Assembly (NCBI GenBank): GCA_041674625.1
Contig: JBAYVI010000015.1
Span: 1-34,683, forward strand
Source: BRH-c32 sp041674625
Lineage (GTDB): Bacteria > Bacteroidota > Ignavibacteria > Ignavibacteriales > Melioribacteraceae
DNA: 34,683 nucleotides
Reading direction: 5' to 3'
The notes beneath the pieces were generated by a model. It ran no database searches. It was given only the letters and a program-made list of their open reading frames with translations, and was not told the DNA's origin. The translations under genes and the position numbers were made by a program. Below, piece after piece: positions 1 through 7,320 of this stretch (the first letter of the stretch is position 1; every line of letters begins with the position of its first letter).

Positions 1-139
1 ACAGCATGAATATGACCATTTGCTTGGGAAGATGATCCCGGATAGAATTTCCATTAAAATGAAGAATCGCCTTCAGAGTTACTTACAAAGAATTACTAAA
101 CGGGAAATTGAAATCGATTATCCAATTACCGAGAATTAA
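1..139 (+). CDS. def: Peptide deformylase, C-terminal fragment (5' end outside window)
   Basis: An open frame runs from base 2 to a TAA at 137-139 and encodes the last 45 residues of a protein. It begins QHEYDHLLGK, which is the third conserved motif of peptide deformylase (HExxDHLxG); the HExxH portion supplies two metal ligands and the catalytic Glu. The enzyme removes the N-formyl group from nascent proteins in the cytosol. The stop lies 4 bases before the start of fmt, giving the classic def-fmt pair. The tail after the motif (about 35 residues, basic) is ordinary for the family. Only this motif is visible because the gene is cut by the window edge. Confidence 0.9.
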   Translation, partial: QHEYDHLLGKMIPDRISIKMKNRLQSYLQRITKREIEIDYPITEN

Positions 140-143
140 TAAA

Positions 144-1052
144 TTGAAAATTATTTTTATGGGGACACCCGATTTTGCAGTCCCATCATTAGATGCGATT
201 AATAATTCAGGTCATCAATTGATTGCAGTAGTTACAGCTCCCGATAAGGAAAGAGGAAGGGGAAGAGAAATATCATTTACTCCGGTAAAAGAGTACGTGA
301 TTAAAAAAAATATTCCTCTTTTGCAACCCGAAAAATTAAAAGAACCAAAATTCATAGAACAAATAAAAGGGCTTTCACCAGATTTAATTATTGTAATCGC
401 ATTTAGAATATTACCAAAAGAGATTTTTGAAATACCTAAATATGGTACTTTCAATGTTCACGGCTCTCTACTACCAAAGTATAGAGGTGCGGCTCCTATA
501 CAGTGGAGCTTAATTAATGGCGATAATGAAACAGGGCTAACAACCTTTTTTATTCAAGAAAAGGTAGATACCGGGAATATTATACTTCAGAAGAGAATCG
601 CAATTGATAAAGAAGATAATTTTGGTACTCTACACGATAAGCTTCAACTTCTTAGCGTAGACATGGTTCTTGAAACAATTAAAATAATTGAATCAGTGAA
701 TATAGAATTACTAAAACAGGATGAATTTTTAGTTAGTAGCGCACCAAAGATCACAAAAGAAAATTCTCAAATAGATTGGAACGAATCAAGTGAGAGATTA
801 TATAACCTAATTAGAGGACTCTCACCCTATCCGGCTGCCTATTTCATAAAAGATACAAAAATGTATAAAGTCTTCTCCTCAAAAATAAAAGATAATCTTA
901 TTTTGAAGCCGGGAGAGGTAATGCAAACAAAGAATGAAATCTTTATAGGCACTTCAACAACAGCATTAGAAATAATGGAAATCCAACCCGAAGGAAGGAA
1001 AAGAATGAAAGCTGATGATTTCCTTAGGGGCTATTCTTTACTAAAAAATTGA
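144..1052 (+). CDS. fmt: Methionyl-tRNA formyltransferase
   Basis: Transfers a formyl group from 10-formyl-THF to Met-tRNAfMet to make the initiator tRNA. From the TTG at 144 the protein begins MKIIFMGTPDFAVPSL, the standard Fmt N-terminus, and has 302 residues (E. coli about 315). The open frame extends upstream to a TTG at 108, but that would lie inside def and add 12 unconserved residues, so 144 is preferred. The catalytic triad is intact: N104 and H106 in FNVHGSLLPKYRGAAPIQ and D142 in VDTGNI, each two residues before the E. coli N106/H108/D144. The C-terminal domain carries the tRNA-binding fold (SPYPAAYF). It lies directly downstream of def, and the next gene follows after 9 bases, so it is probably part of the same transcript. 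Confidence 0.96.
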   Translation: MKIIFMGTPDFAVPSLDAINNSGHQLIAVVTAPDKERGRGREISFTPVKEYVIKKNIPLLQPEKLKEPKFIEQIKGLSPDLIIVIAFRILPKEIFEIPKYGTFNVHGSLLPKYRGAAPIQWSLINGDNETGLTTFFIQEKVDTGNIILQKRIAIDKEDNFGTLHDKLQLLSVDMVLETIKIIESVNIELLKQDEFLVSSAPKITKENSQIDWNESSERLYNLIRGLSPYPAAYFIKDTKMYKVFSSKIKDNLILKPGEVMQTKNEIFIGTSTTALEIMEIQPEGRKRMKADDFLRGYSLLKN

Positions 1053-1061
1053 TGAGTTACG

Positions 1062-2036
1062 ATGAGAAATAATCGTTATGAAAGTGTATTAGAAGCAGTT
1101 GGGCGCACACCGATTGTAAAACTTGGAAATATATCAAAAGATCTAAAAGCTACAATTTGGGCAAAATTAGAATTTATGAATCCTGGTGGAAGTATTAAAG
1201 ACCGGATAGCAAAGTATATGATTGAAAAAGCAGAGAAAGAAGGAAGACTAAAACCGGGGGATACAATTATTGAAAACTCTTCCGGTAATACAGCAATGGG
1301 ACTAGCTATTGTTGCGAGGCAAAAAGGATATAATCTAAAAATTGTTATTCGAAATACCCAAAGCATGGAAAAAATTAAGATGCTTGAAGTTCTTGGTGTA
1401 GATGTGATTAAAGTAGATGCATCGCTTCCCCCCGAAGACCCGAAATCATATAATAATTATGCTGCTAATCTTGCTAAGGAAGATTCTTCTCTTTTTTATA
1501 TAGACCAACATAATAATCTTGATAATAATGAATCTCATTATATGACAACCGGACCAGAACTATGGGAACAGATGGAAGGTAAAATAGATTACTTTGTCGC
1601 TGGTGTTGGTACCGGAGGTACACTTTTTGGAGTAGGTAAATTCTTAAAAGAAAAAAATCCAAAAATTCAACTAATTGGTATTGATCCTTTTGGCTCTGTT
1701 TTTTATGATTATTATAAAAACAAAAAAATGATAACTCCATATCGGTATAACGTAGAAGGCATTGGAGATGAATTTATATTACCGACAGCACCGCTTGAGA
1801 TGATGGATGATATGCTTCAAGTAGAAGATTCAAAAGCTATCGGTTGGACAAAAAAATTAGCTTTTGAAGAAGCAATACTTGCCGGGGGTTCTTCTGGCGC
1901 TAATGTCTGGGGTGCTGTTCAAATAGCTAAACAAATTGATAGAGAAGCTAATATTGTTACTTTAATATGTGATACCGGTTATAAATACCTAAGTTCAATC
2001 TATAATGATGAATGGTTAAAGAAAAATAACTTATGA
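1062..2036 (+). CDS. PLP-dependent cysteine synthase / cystathionine beta-synthase family protein
   Basis: A 324-residue fold-type II PLP enzyme. The PLP lysine is K46 in NPGGSIKDR. The phosphate-binding loop appears as GVGTGGTLFG, and DTGYKYLS near the C-terminus is typical of the CysK/CBS family, which makes cysteine from O-acetylserine or cystathionine from serine plus homocysteine. The length matches a stand-alone catalytic domain with no heme or CBS regulatory domain. The substrate-binding loop reads SSGNTAMGLA where most members have (S/T)SGNTG, so Ala replaces a usual Gly. The RNTQSMEKI segment looks closer to the CBS branch than to O-acetylserine sulfhydrylase. The stop overlaps the folB start by 4 bases (ATGA), implying translational coupling with folate genes. 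The exact substrate is uncertain. Confidence 0.85.
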   Translation: MRNNRYESVLEAVGRTPIVKLGNISKDLKATIWAKLEFMNPGGSIKDRIAKYMIEKAEKEGRLKPGDTIIENSSGNTAMGLAIVARQKGYNLKIVIRNTQSMEKIKMLEVLGVDVIKVDASLPPEDPKSYNNYAANLAKEDSSLFYIDQHNNLDNNESHYMTTGPELWEQMEGKIDYFVAGVGTGGTLFGVGKFLKEKNPKIQLIGIDPFGSVFYDYYKNKKMITPYRYNVEGIGDEFILPTAPLEMMDDMLQVEDSKAIGWTKKLAFEEAILAGGSSGANVWGAVQIAKQIDREANIVTLICDTGYKYLSSIYNDEWLKKNNL

Positions 2037-2395
2037 ATATAATAAGAATTAAAAATGCTTCCTTTTATGCTTATCATGGAGCTATGAAAGAAGAACAATT
2101 TATCGGCGGAAAATTTGAAGCTGATGTCGATCTATATACCGAGTTTGAAGTAGCAGCCAAGACCGATGATCTTAAACTAACCATAAATTATGATGATGTA
2201 TATAAATACATCAATAAATTAGTCCATGAAAAAAAATATCACTTGATAGAAACATTAGCTACACTGATAGCCGATGGTATATTAAATCGTTATCCAAATG
2301 TTTCTAAAATAGCAGTTCGAGTTAGGAAACATCATGTTCCGGTTGGCGGTGTTTTAGATTATGTAGAAGTTGAGGTGATTAAAGAAAATGTCTAA
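2033..2395 (+). CDS. folB: Dihydroneopterin aldolase
   Basis: A 120-residue protein, the normal FolB length. It converts 7,8-dihydroneopterin to 6-hydroxymethyl-dihydropterin plus glycolaldehyde in folate synthesis. Family marks are the N-terminal ASFYAYHGAMKEEQ (FolB consensus F.a.hGv...E), the TINYDDVY segment, HLIETLATLIAD containing the conserved Glu that anchors the pterin, and VRVRKHHVP near the C-terminus. It forms homo-oligomers in the cytosol. The start overlaps the previous stop by 4 bases and the end overlaps folK by 8 bases, so the two consecutive steps of the pathway are co-translated. Confidence 0.94.
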   Translation: MNIIRIKNASFYAYHGAMKEEQFIGGKFEADVDLYTEFEVAAKTDDLKLTINYDDVYKYINKLVHEKKYHLIETLATLIADGILNRYPNVSKIAVRVRKHHVPVGGVLDYVEVEVIKENV

Positions 2396-2897
2396 TACAG
2401 TTTGTTATTTAGTATTAGGTAGTAATCTTGGAGACCGTTTAGATTTTCTTCAAAAAGCGATTGATTTGCTAGGAAAGAGCAGTGAAATTAAAATTCAAAA
2501 AATTTCTTCGGTTTATGAAACTCTTTCCTTTGGAAACTCTAATCAGAACAATTATTTAAATTTTGCAGTTGAAGCTAATAGTTCATATAAACCTGAACAG
2601 TTGTTAGTGAAATTGAAAAATATTGAAAAGGAGATTGGCAGAAGTAATAGCGACAAAAAATGGTATCCAAGAGAAATTGATATTGATATTGTCCTATTTG
2701 GAGAGGAAATAATAAATTCAGAGAACCTTACAATACCTCACTATGATCTTTTAAATAGAGATTTCTTTATTATCCCTTTAGTACAATTAAATAGAGATTT
2801 AATTGTACCTGGAATTGGGCAAAAATTGGCTGATATTGATATGACTATAATAAAAACCAATATTATTCGTAAATTGGAACTAGAAATAAAATTTTAA
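2388..2897 (+). CDS. folK: 2-amino-4-hydroxy-6-hydroxymethyldihydropteridine pyrophosphokinase (HPPK)
   Basis: Transfers pyrophosphate from ATP to the FolB product. The 169-residue protein opens with YLVLGSNLGDRLDFLQKAI, the HPPK nucleotide/pterin motif (LGSNlGdr...l..A). The second signature, WYPREIDIDIVLFG, corresponds to the consensus R.lDlDil.., with the metal-binding aspartates present. IPHYDLLNRDFFIIPL is the conserved segment following it (iPHp.l..R.FvL.Pl). A Shine-Dalgarno-like GAGGTGA lies about 9 bases before the ATG, inside the end of folB. The TAA overlaps the next ATG by one base (TAATG). Confidence 0.94.
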   Translation: MSNTVCYLVLGSNLGDRLDFLQKAIDLLGKSSEIKIQKISSVYETLSFGNSNQNNYLNFAVEANSSYKPEQLLVKLKNIEKEIGRSNSDKKWYPREIDIDIVLFGEEIINSENLTIPHYDLLNRDFFIIPLVQLNRDLIVPGIGQKLADIDMTIIKTNIIRKLELEIKF

Positions 2898-3553
2898 TGG
2901 ATAATAAATTGTCATCAATAAAATATATTGCAATTGAAGGTGTAATTGGTGCCGGAAAATCTTCCTTAGCTAATTTACTTGCATCAAAACTTGGTGCAAA
3001 TTTAGTACTTGAGGAGTTTGAATTAAATCCATTCCTAGAAAAATTTTATGATGATAGAAAACGTTATGCATTCCAAACGCAGATGTTTTTTTTAATAAAC
3101 AGATTTAAGCAGCAGCAGCAAATTATGCAGCCCAACCTCTTTTTAAATTATATAGTTTCTGATTACATTTTTGATAAGGATAGAATTTTTGCTTATCTAA
3201 ATTTATCTGGCGAAGAGCTTAAGTTGTATGAAACTATATTTCCTCTTTTAGAGCGTGATGTTCCCAAACCCGATTTAGTAATATTTTTACAATCGAGCAC
3301 TGATAGGCTGTTGCAAAACATAAAAAAAAGGGATAGAAAAATTGAAAAGAGTTTGTCTATGAACTACTTAGATGAACTTTCTAATGCATATAATTCATTT
3401 TTCTTCAAATACAATAAAACACCACTCTTGATAGTTAATACTTCCGAATTTGATTTTGTTAATAATCAAACTCATTTCGATGAACTTTATAATCAGATTT
3501 TTAGAGCTGACCGAGGTTTTATTGAATATTTTAATCCCGATGTAAGAGGTTAA
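2897..3553 (+). CDS. Deoxynucleoside kinase (dAK/dGK/dCK family)
   Basis: A 218-residue soluble protein of the deoxynucleoside kinase family, which phosphorylates deoxyribonucleosides for salvage. The P-loop is GVIGAGKSS (K21), preceded by the family's YIAIEG strand. EEFELNPFLEKFY corresponds to the E.w..NP.l..fY motif that places the catalytic Glu, and FQTQMFFLINRFKQ matches the conserved f..Q..fl..R. motif. The lid region is seen at NIKKRDRKIEKSL. The base specificity cannot be read from the sequence. It overlaps folK by one base; a folK-kinase pairing is, to my knowledge, common in Chlorobi/Bacteroidetes genomes. The end is 2 bases before the next start. Confidence 0.9.
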   Translation: MDNKLSSIKYIAIEGVIGAGKSSLANLLASKLGANLVLEEFELNPFLEKFYDDRKRYAFQTQMFFLINRFKQQQQIMQPNLFLNYIVSDYIFDKDRIFAYLNLSGEELKLYETIFPLLERDVPKPDLVIFLQSSTDRLLQNIKKRDRKIEKSLSMNYLDELSNAYNSFFFKYNKTPLLIVNTSEFDFVNNQTHFDELYNQIFRADRGFIEYFNPDVRG

Positions 3554-3555
3554 TT

Positions 3556-3777
3556 TTGATTCGATTTATTTTTTATTCCATCGTTTTTTATTTTATAATG
3601 AAGGTTCTAAATTATTTCTTTAGAAAACCTGTTAGACAAAACAGTAATGAATATAGAAGTAGTAGCCAAAGCAGGGAAACAAGGGAGAATAGGGAAAGTC
3701 CTACTTCTAAGGAAAAGATTAATCAAAAAGATATAATTGAAGTCGAGTTTGAAGAAATAAAATCTGATAAAAAATGA
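3556..3777 (+). CDS. Small membrane-anchored protein of unknown function
   Basis: A 73-residue protein starting at a TTG 2 bases after the kinase stop; an internal ATG at 3598 is the only other option and would remove most of the hydrophobic segment. Residues 1-21 form one transmembrane helix (MIRFIFYSIVFYFIMKVLNY), followed by a highly charged, Ser/Arg/Glu-rich low-complexity stretch (about 25-55) and an acidic tail IIEVEFEEIKSDKK. The layout of one N-terminal helix, a disordered linker and an acidic E(Y/F)EEI-type tail recalls DUF4834-like proteins of Bacteroidetes, but I cannot confirm membership. It overlaps the next gene by 4 bases, so it appears to be a real member of the operon. Confidence 0.65.
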   Translation: MIRFIFYSIVFYFIMKVLNYFFRKPVRQNSNEYRSSSQSRETRENRESPTSKEKINQKDIIEVEFEEIKSDKK

Positions 3778-5750
3778 AGCTTAATTTCTTCAATAATATA
3801 TTAGTTTCACTCCTTAACAATCTCTTTGGCGTGAAGGAACGATATAATTATCAATTACCGCAATTAGAAAAAGTATTAGTAATACGTCCCCATAATCAAT
3901 TCGGGGATATGTTAGCAAGCATTCCTCTATTTCGAGCTATAAAAGAAAAATATCCCAATTGCTCTATTACACTTATTGCAAGCCCTGAAAATCATTATGC
4001 AGTTGAAAAAAACGAATTTCTTGATTCTGTATTTTTGTTCAATAAGAAAAAATTGTTTTACTCAATAAATTATATAAAAGAATTGCATAGGCTATTAAAT
4101 AAAGAGTGGGATGTAGTAATCGTTCCCTTCACAGTTGCTATTTCTAAAACGAGCTGTATATTAGGCGGAATAGCCAATTCAACAATTAAGATTGGCATAA
4201 GTAGCCTTAATGGTATTCATAATGATTATGATTTCTTTTTCAATTACCGATTTAATTTAGATTGGAAGAAGCATCCGGATTCTCATGTCTCAGATTTTAT
4301 TCAAGAATTAGTTCGCCCTTTTAGTATATCAACAAAAAATTTCCAATCGTTGGTTACATTTGATAATGCTGATTTGAATGTAGCAAAGAAATTCTTAAGA
4401 GATACATTTGGAGACAATAAAAAATTAATTGTTGGGCTTCATGTTGGGGCAGGTAAACCGCCTAATAGATGGTCTTTGGATAATTTCATTTTTATTATTA
4501 ATTACCTAAAAAACAAATACGATGCTCGAATTTATTTAACCGGTAGTAAAAGTGATAATGAAGAATTAAATTATATTAAAAAAAATATTACTAAAGAAAT
4601 TGGCTTCTTCTTAAATCACTCAATCCCAGAACTCGCTGCCATAATATCTGAGTCTGATCTATTTATTACAAATGATACCGGTGTTATGCATGTAGCCGGT
4701 TCTACGAATGTTGCTCAGATTTCGATATTTGGTCCTACAAATCCATTTAATTGGGCTCCGCTCGGAAATAATAAATATTTTTTAAGAAAATCTGACTTAA
4801 TAGATGAAATAAAAGTTGAGGAAGTAATTGGTCTAATTGATCGTTTACTATTAGTAAAATATTTTGCCGCATTGGATCTTGGTACAAACTCATTCCACTT
4901 AACGATTGTAAAGAAATCTCAAGACTCACTAACTTCAATTTACGATACAAAAGAATATGTTCGTATTGGTGAATCGGTATTTAAAAATGGATTTTTAATT
5001 TCTGAAGATAAAATTGAATTATCAAAACAAACGATAAAAAAGTATTATGACGAAATAAAATCTTACAATGCTGTATTTAAAATAATTGCAACAAGCGCTA
5101 TCAGGGATGCAATTAATGGGGAAGAGTTTATCGCTTTAATTAGTAAAGAAATCAATTCTAAAATAGAAATTATTGATGGTATAAGAGAATCATATTTAAT
5201 ATACGAAGGTGTTAAAGAATCTTTAGATAAAAGTAAAAAATATTTGATTATAGATTTGGGAGGTGGCAGTACTGAATTTATTATCGCTGACAAAAATAAA
5301 ATCTATTTTTCAAAAAGTATAAACCTTGGTGTAATTCGATTAATGAAAAAATATTTTAATAATTATGAAATTAGTATTGATAATATGATTGAAGCGAAAG
5401 AATTTATCAAAGAATCTTTTTCTAATCTAATTCCTGAATTAAAAGAAATTGGTTTTGATACTGTAATGGGGGTTTCCGGTACCTTTATTTCAATTGCTAA
5501 ATTTAATAATTCCAACGAAAAACTTGAGATAGAAAGTTTTAATGAGAATAAAAATATTGTCCTATCAAAAAAGACAGTCGAAGAGAGAAGAGAATTAAAA
5601 CTCTTAGAACCCGAACGTGCTGATATTATTCCTGCCGGGTTTTTAATTATTGAAAATATTTTCAAATCACTAAATATAGATTCTATAACAATATCGTATA
5701 AATCAATTAGAGATGGTTTAATAAGTGAATTAATATCTTCAGCGAAATAA
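3774..5750 (+). CDS. Fusion: GT9 (heptosyltransferase-like) glycosyltransferase + Ppx/GppA phosphatase
   Basis: A single 658-residue frame holding two complete families. Residues about 30-345 are a glycosyltransferase family 9 fold (ADP-heptose:LPS heptosyltransferase type): VLVIRPHNQFGDMLASIP at the start, GLHVGAGKPPNRWS at the second Rossmann half, and NDTGVMHVAGS plus FGPTNPFNWAPLG in the donor site. Residues 362-658 are a short Ppx/GppA protein (about 297 residues, the usual single-module length): KYFAALDLGTNSFHL is a standard N-terminus, with ATSAIRDA and IDLGGGSTEF (493-502) as the actin-fold phosphate loops. Ppx/GppA enzymes hydrolyse polyphosphate or pppGpp. The junction IDRLLLVKYFAALDLG has no linker, and GTA occupies the position expected for the Ppx ATG. 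Both halves keep their motifs, so both are probably active. The ATG overlaps the preceding stop by 4 bases. Confidence 0.85.
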   Translation: MKLNFFNNILVSLLNNLFGVKERYNYQLPQLEKVLVIRPHNQFGDMLASIPLFRAIKEKYPNCSITLIASPENHYAVEKNEFLDSVFLFNKKKLFYSINYIKELHRLLNKEWDVVIVPFTVAISKTSCILGGIANSTIKIGISSLNGIHNDYDFFFNYRFNLDWKKHPDSHVSDFIQELVRPFSISTKNFQSLVTFDNADLNVAKKFLRDTFGDNKKLIVGLHVGAGKPPNRWSLDNFIFIINYLKNKYDARIYLTGSKSDNEELNYIKKNITKEIGFFLNHSIPELAAIISESDLFITNDTGVMHVAGSTNVAQISIFGPTNPFNWAPLGNNKYFLRKSDLIDEIKVEEVIGLIDRLLLVKYFAALDLGTNSFHLTIVKKSQDSLTSIYDTKEYVRIGESVFKNGFLISEDKIELSKQTIKKYYDEIKSYNAVFKIIATSAIRDAINGEEFIALISKEINSKIEIIDGIRESYLIYEGVKESLDKSKKYLIIDLGGGSTEFIIADKNKIYFSKSINLGVIRLMKKYFNNYEISIDNMIEAKEFIKESFSNLIPELKEIGFDTVMGVSGTFISIAKFNNSNEKLEIESFNENKNIVLSKKTVEERRELKLLEPERADIIPAGFLIIENIFKSLNIDSITISYKSIRDGLISELISSAK

Positions 5751-5755
5751 CTCTT

Positions 5756-5786
5756 TTGCATTTATTAAGCGGCATCTTTATATTTG
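5756..5786 (+). promoter_or_regulatory. Bacteroidetes-type promoter for asnS
   Basis: TTG at 5756-5758, exactly 20 bases, then TATATTTG at 5779-5786. This fits the -33 TTG / -7 TAnnTTTG promoter described for Bacteroidetes primary sigma factors. Initiation would fall around 5793, leaving about 25 bases of leader before the asnS ATG at 5819, which has no clear Shine-Dalgarno sequence. Confidence 0.7.
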
Positions 5787-5818
5787 ATCTTTATTAATTA
5801 ATCCAAAACTACCATAAT

Positions 5819-7117
5819 ATGAAACCAGAAACTTACATCAATAAGTTAGAAAATTTTGTAGATCAACAAGTAACATTAAAAGGTTGGTTATACAATAAAA
5901 GATCAAGCGGCAAACTCAAATTTTTAATAATTAGAGATGGCTCAGGCTATTGCCAATGTGTAGTATTCAAAGGGAATGTATCTGAAGAAATATTTGAATT
6001 AGCTGATAAGCTTACTCAAGAATCATCTTTTGAAATTACAGGGAAAGTTAAAAAAGAACCACGATCTGTCGGCGGTTACGAATTGGATGCTACCGATATT
6101 AAGTTGATCTCTTTAGCACAAGAATATCCAATAACACCTAAAGAACATGGAATCGAGTTTTTAATTGATAACCGTCATTTATGGATAAGATCAAAAAGAC
6201 AAGTGGCTATTCTAAAAATTCGTCATAGAATTATAAAAGCTATTAGGGACTTTTTCGACAATAAAGATTTTACTTTATTCGATCCACCGATTATCACTCC
6301 AAATGCTTGCGAAGGTACATCCACATTATTTGAGATGGATTATTTCGATCTCGGCAAGGCATATCTTACACAATCAGGGCAGCTATACGCAGAAGCCGGT
6401 GCTTTAGCCCTTGGTAAAATCTATACATTCGGTCCAACTTTTAGAGCTGAGAAATCAAAAACAAGAAGACATCTTACAGAATTTTGGATGGTTGAACCTG
6501 AAGCAGCTTTTTATGATTTAAATGACAATATGGATCTAGCAGAAGAATTTTTAGAGTATATTGTTCAGTCAGTACTTAAAGATAGAATGCAGGAACTAAT
6601 CGAACTTGAGAGAGATGTAACAAAATTAGAGAACATCAAACGTCCATTCCCAAGAATTTCTTATGATGAAGCAGTTGAAGTATTAAAGAAAAAAGGTGTG
6701 GAATTTAGATGGGGCGATGATTTTGGTGCAACTGATGAAACTTTAATTGCAGAAGATTATGATAGACCAGTTATGGTACACCGTTATCCATCTGAGGTAA
6801 AAGCATTTTATATGAAACGCGATCCTGAAAACCCAAAAGTAGCTCTTGCAGTTGATGTATTAGCCCCCGAAGGTTATGGTGAGATAATTGGAGGAAGCCA
6901 AAGAGAAGATGATCTAAATCTTCTTCTCGAAAGAATTAAAGAGCACAATCTTCCTCAAAACTTTTTTGAATGGTATCTTGATTTGAGAAGATTCGGATCA
7001 GTACCTCATTCAGGATTCGGACTTGGACTCGAAAGAACAGTTAGCTGGATCTGCGGACTTGAACATTTAAGAGAAGCAATCCCATTCCCAAGAATGATTT
7101 ATAGAAATACACCATAA
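5819..7117 (+). CDS. asnS: Asparagine--tRNA ligase
   Basis: Charges tRNA-Asn with asparagine. The 432-residue class IIb synthetase has an N-terminal OB-fold anticodon domain (about 15-105: VTLKGWLYNKRSSGK, FLIIRDGSGYCQCVV) and a class II core. Motif 2 is seen as FRAEKSKTRRHLTEFWMVEPE, and motif 3 as GFGLGLERTVSWICGL. The segment GGSQREDDLNLLLERI just before motif 3 and the ending FPRMIYRNTP are typical of AsnS rather than AspS (AspS ends FPKT... and carries a large insertion, absent here). The gene is transcribed alone: its own promoter is upstream and a strong hairpin terminator follows. A direct AsnS route to Asn-tRNA is therefore encoded. Confidence 0.95.
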   Translation: MKPETYINKLENFVDQQVTLKGWLYNKRSSGKLKFLIIRDGSGYCQCVVFKGNVSEEIFELADKLTQESSFEITGKVKKEPRSVGGYELDATDIKLISLAQEYPITPKEHGIEFLIDNRHLWIRSKRQVAILKIRHRIIKAIRDFFDNKDFTLFDPPIITPNACEGTSTLFEMDYFDLGKAYLTQSGQLYAEAGALALGKIYTFGPTFRAEKSKTRRHLTEFWMVEPEAAFYDLNDNMDLAEEFLEYIVQSVLKDRMQELIELERDVTKLENIKRPFPRISYDEAVEVLKKKGVEFRWGDDFGATDETLIAEDYDRPVMVHRYPSEVKAFYMKRDPENPKVALAVDVLAPEGYGEIIGGSQREDDLNLLLERIKEHNLPQNFFEWYLDLRRFGSVPHSGFGLGLERTVSWICGLEHLREAIPFPRMIYRNTP

Positions 7118-7144
7118 TCAACAATCAGTAATAGGATTATTATT

Positions 7145-7178
7145 AAAACCGCCCGGATTATTAAGGCGGTTTTTTTAT
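7145..7178 (+). terminator. Rho-independent terminator after asnS
   Basis: Perfect 9-bp stem AAAACCGCC (7145-7153) / GGCGGTTTT (7165-7173), an 11-base loop and a T run through 7176. It lies 28 bases after the asnS stop. Confidence 0.9.
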
Positions 7179-7320
7179 TTAAGTACTGATATTCATGTTA
7201 AAAATTATTATCGAAATTATTATTACACTTACTATTCATTGTTAAGGAACTTTTTAGCTATTTTTATTATTATTAAAAGTAGAACAAAAAATTTAACTAT
7301 TTCTTACAAAAAGGGTGAAT

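Noticed and set aside
108..143. Upstream TTG that would extend Fmt by 12 residues
   Set aside because: It lies inside the end of def, and the residues before MKIIFMGTPDF match nothing in the family; TTG at 144 gives the standard N-terminus and active-site numbering.
5363..5761. 132-codon - strand ORF opposite the Ppx domain
   Set aside because: Reverse-strand shadow (Ser/Ile-rich) of a coding region whose + frame carries the Ppx/GppA motifs.
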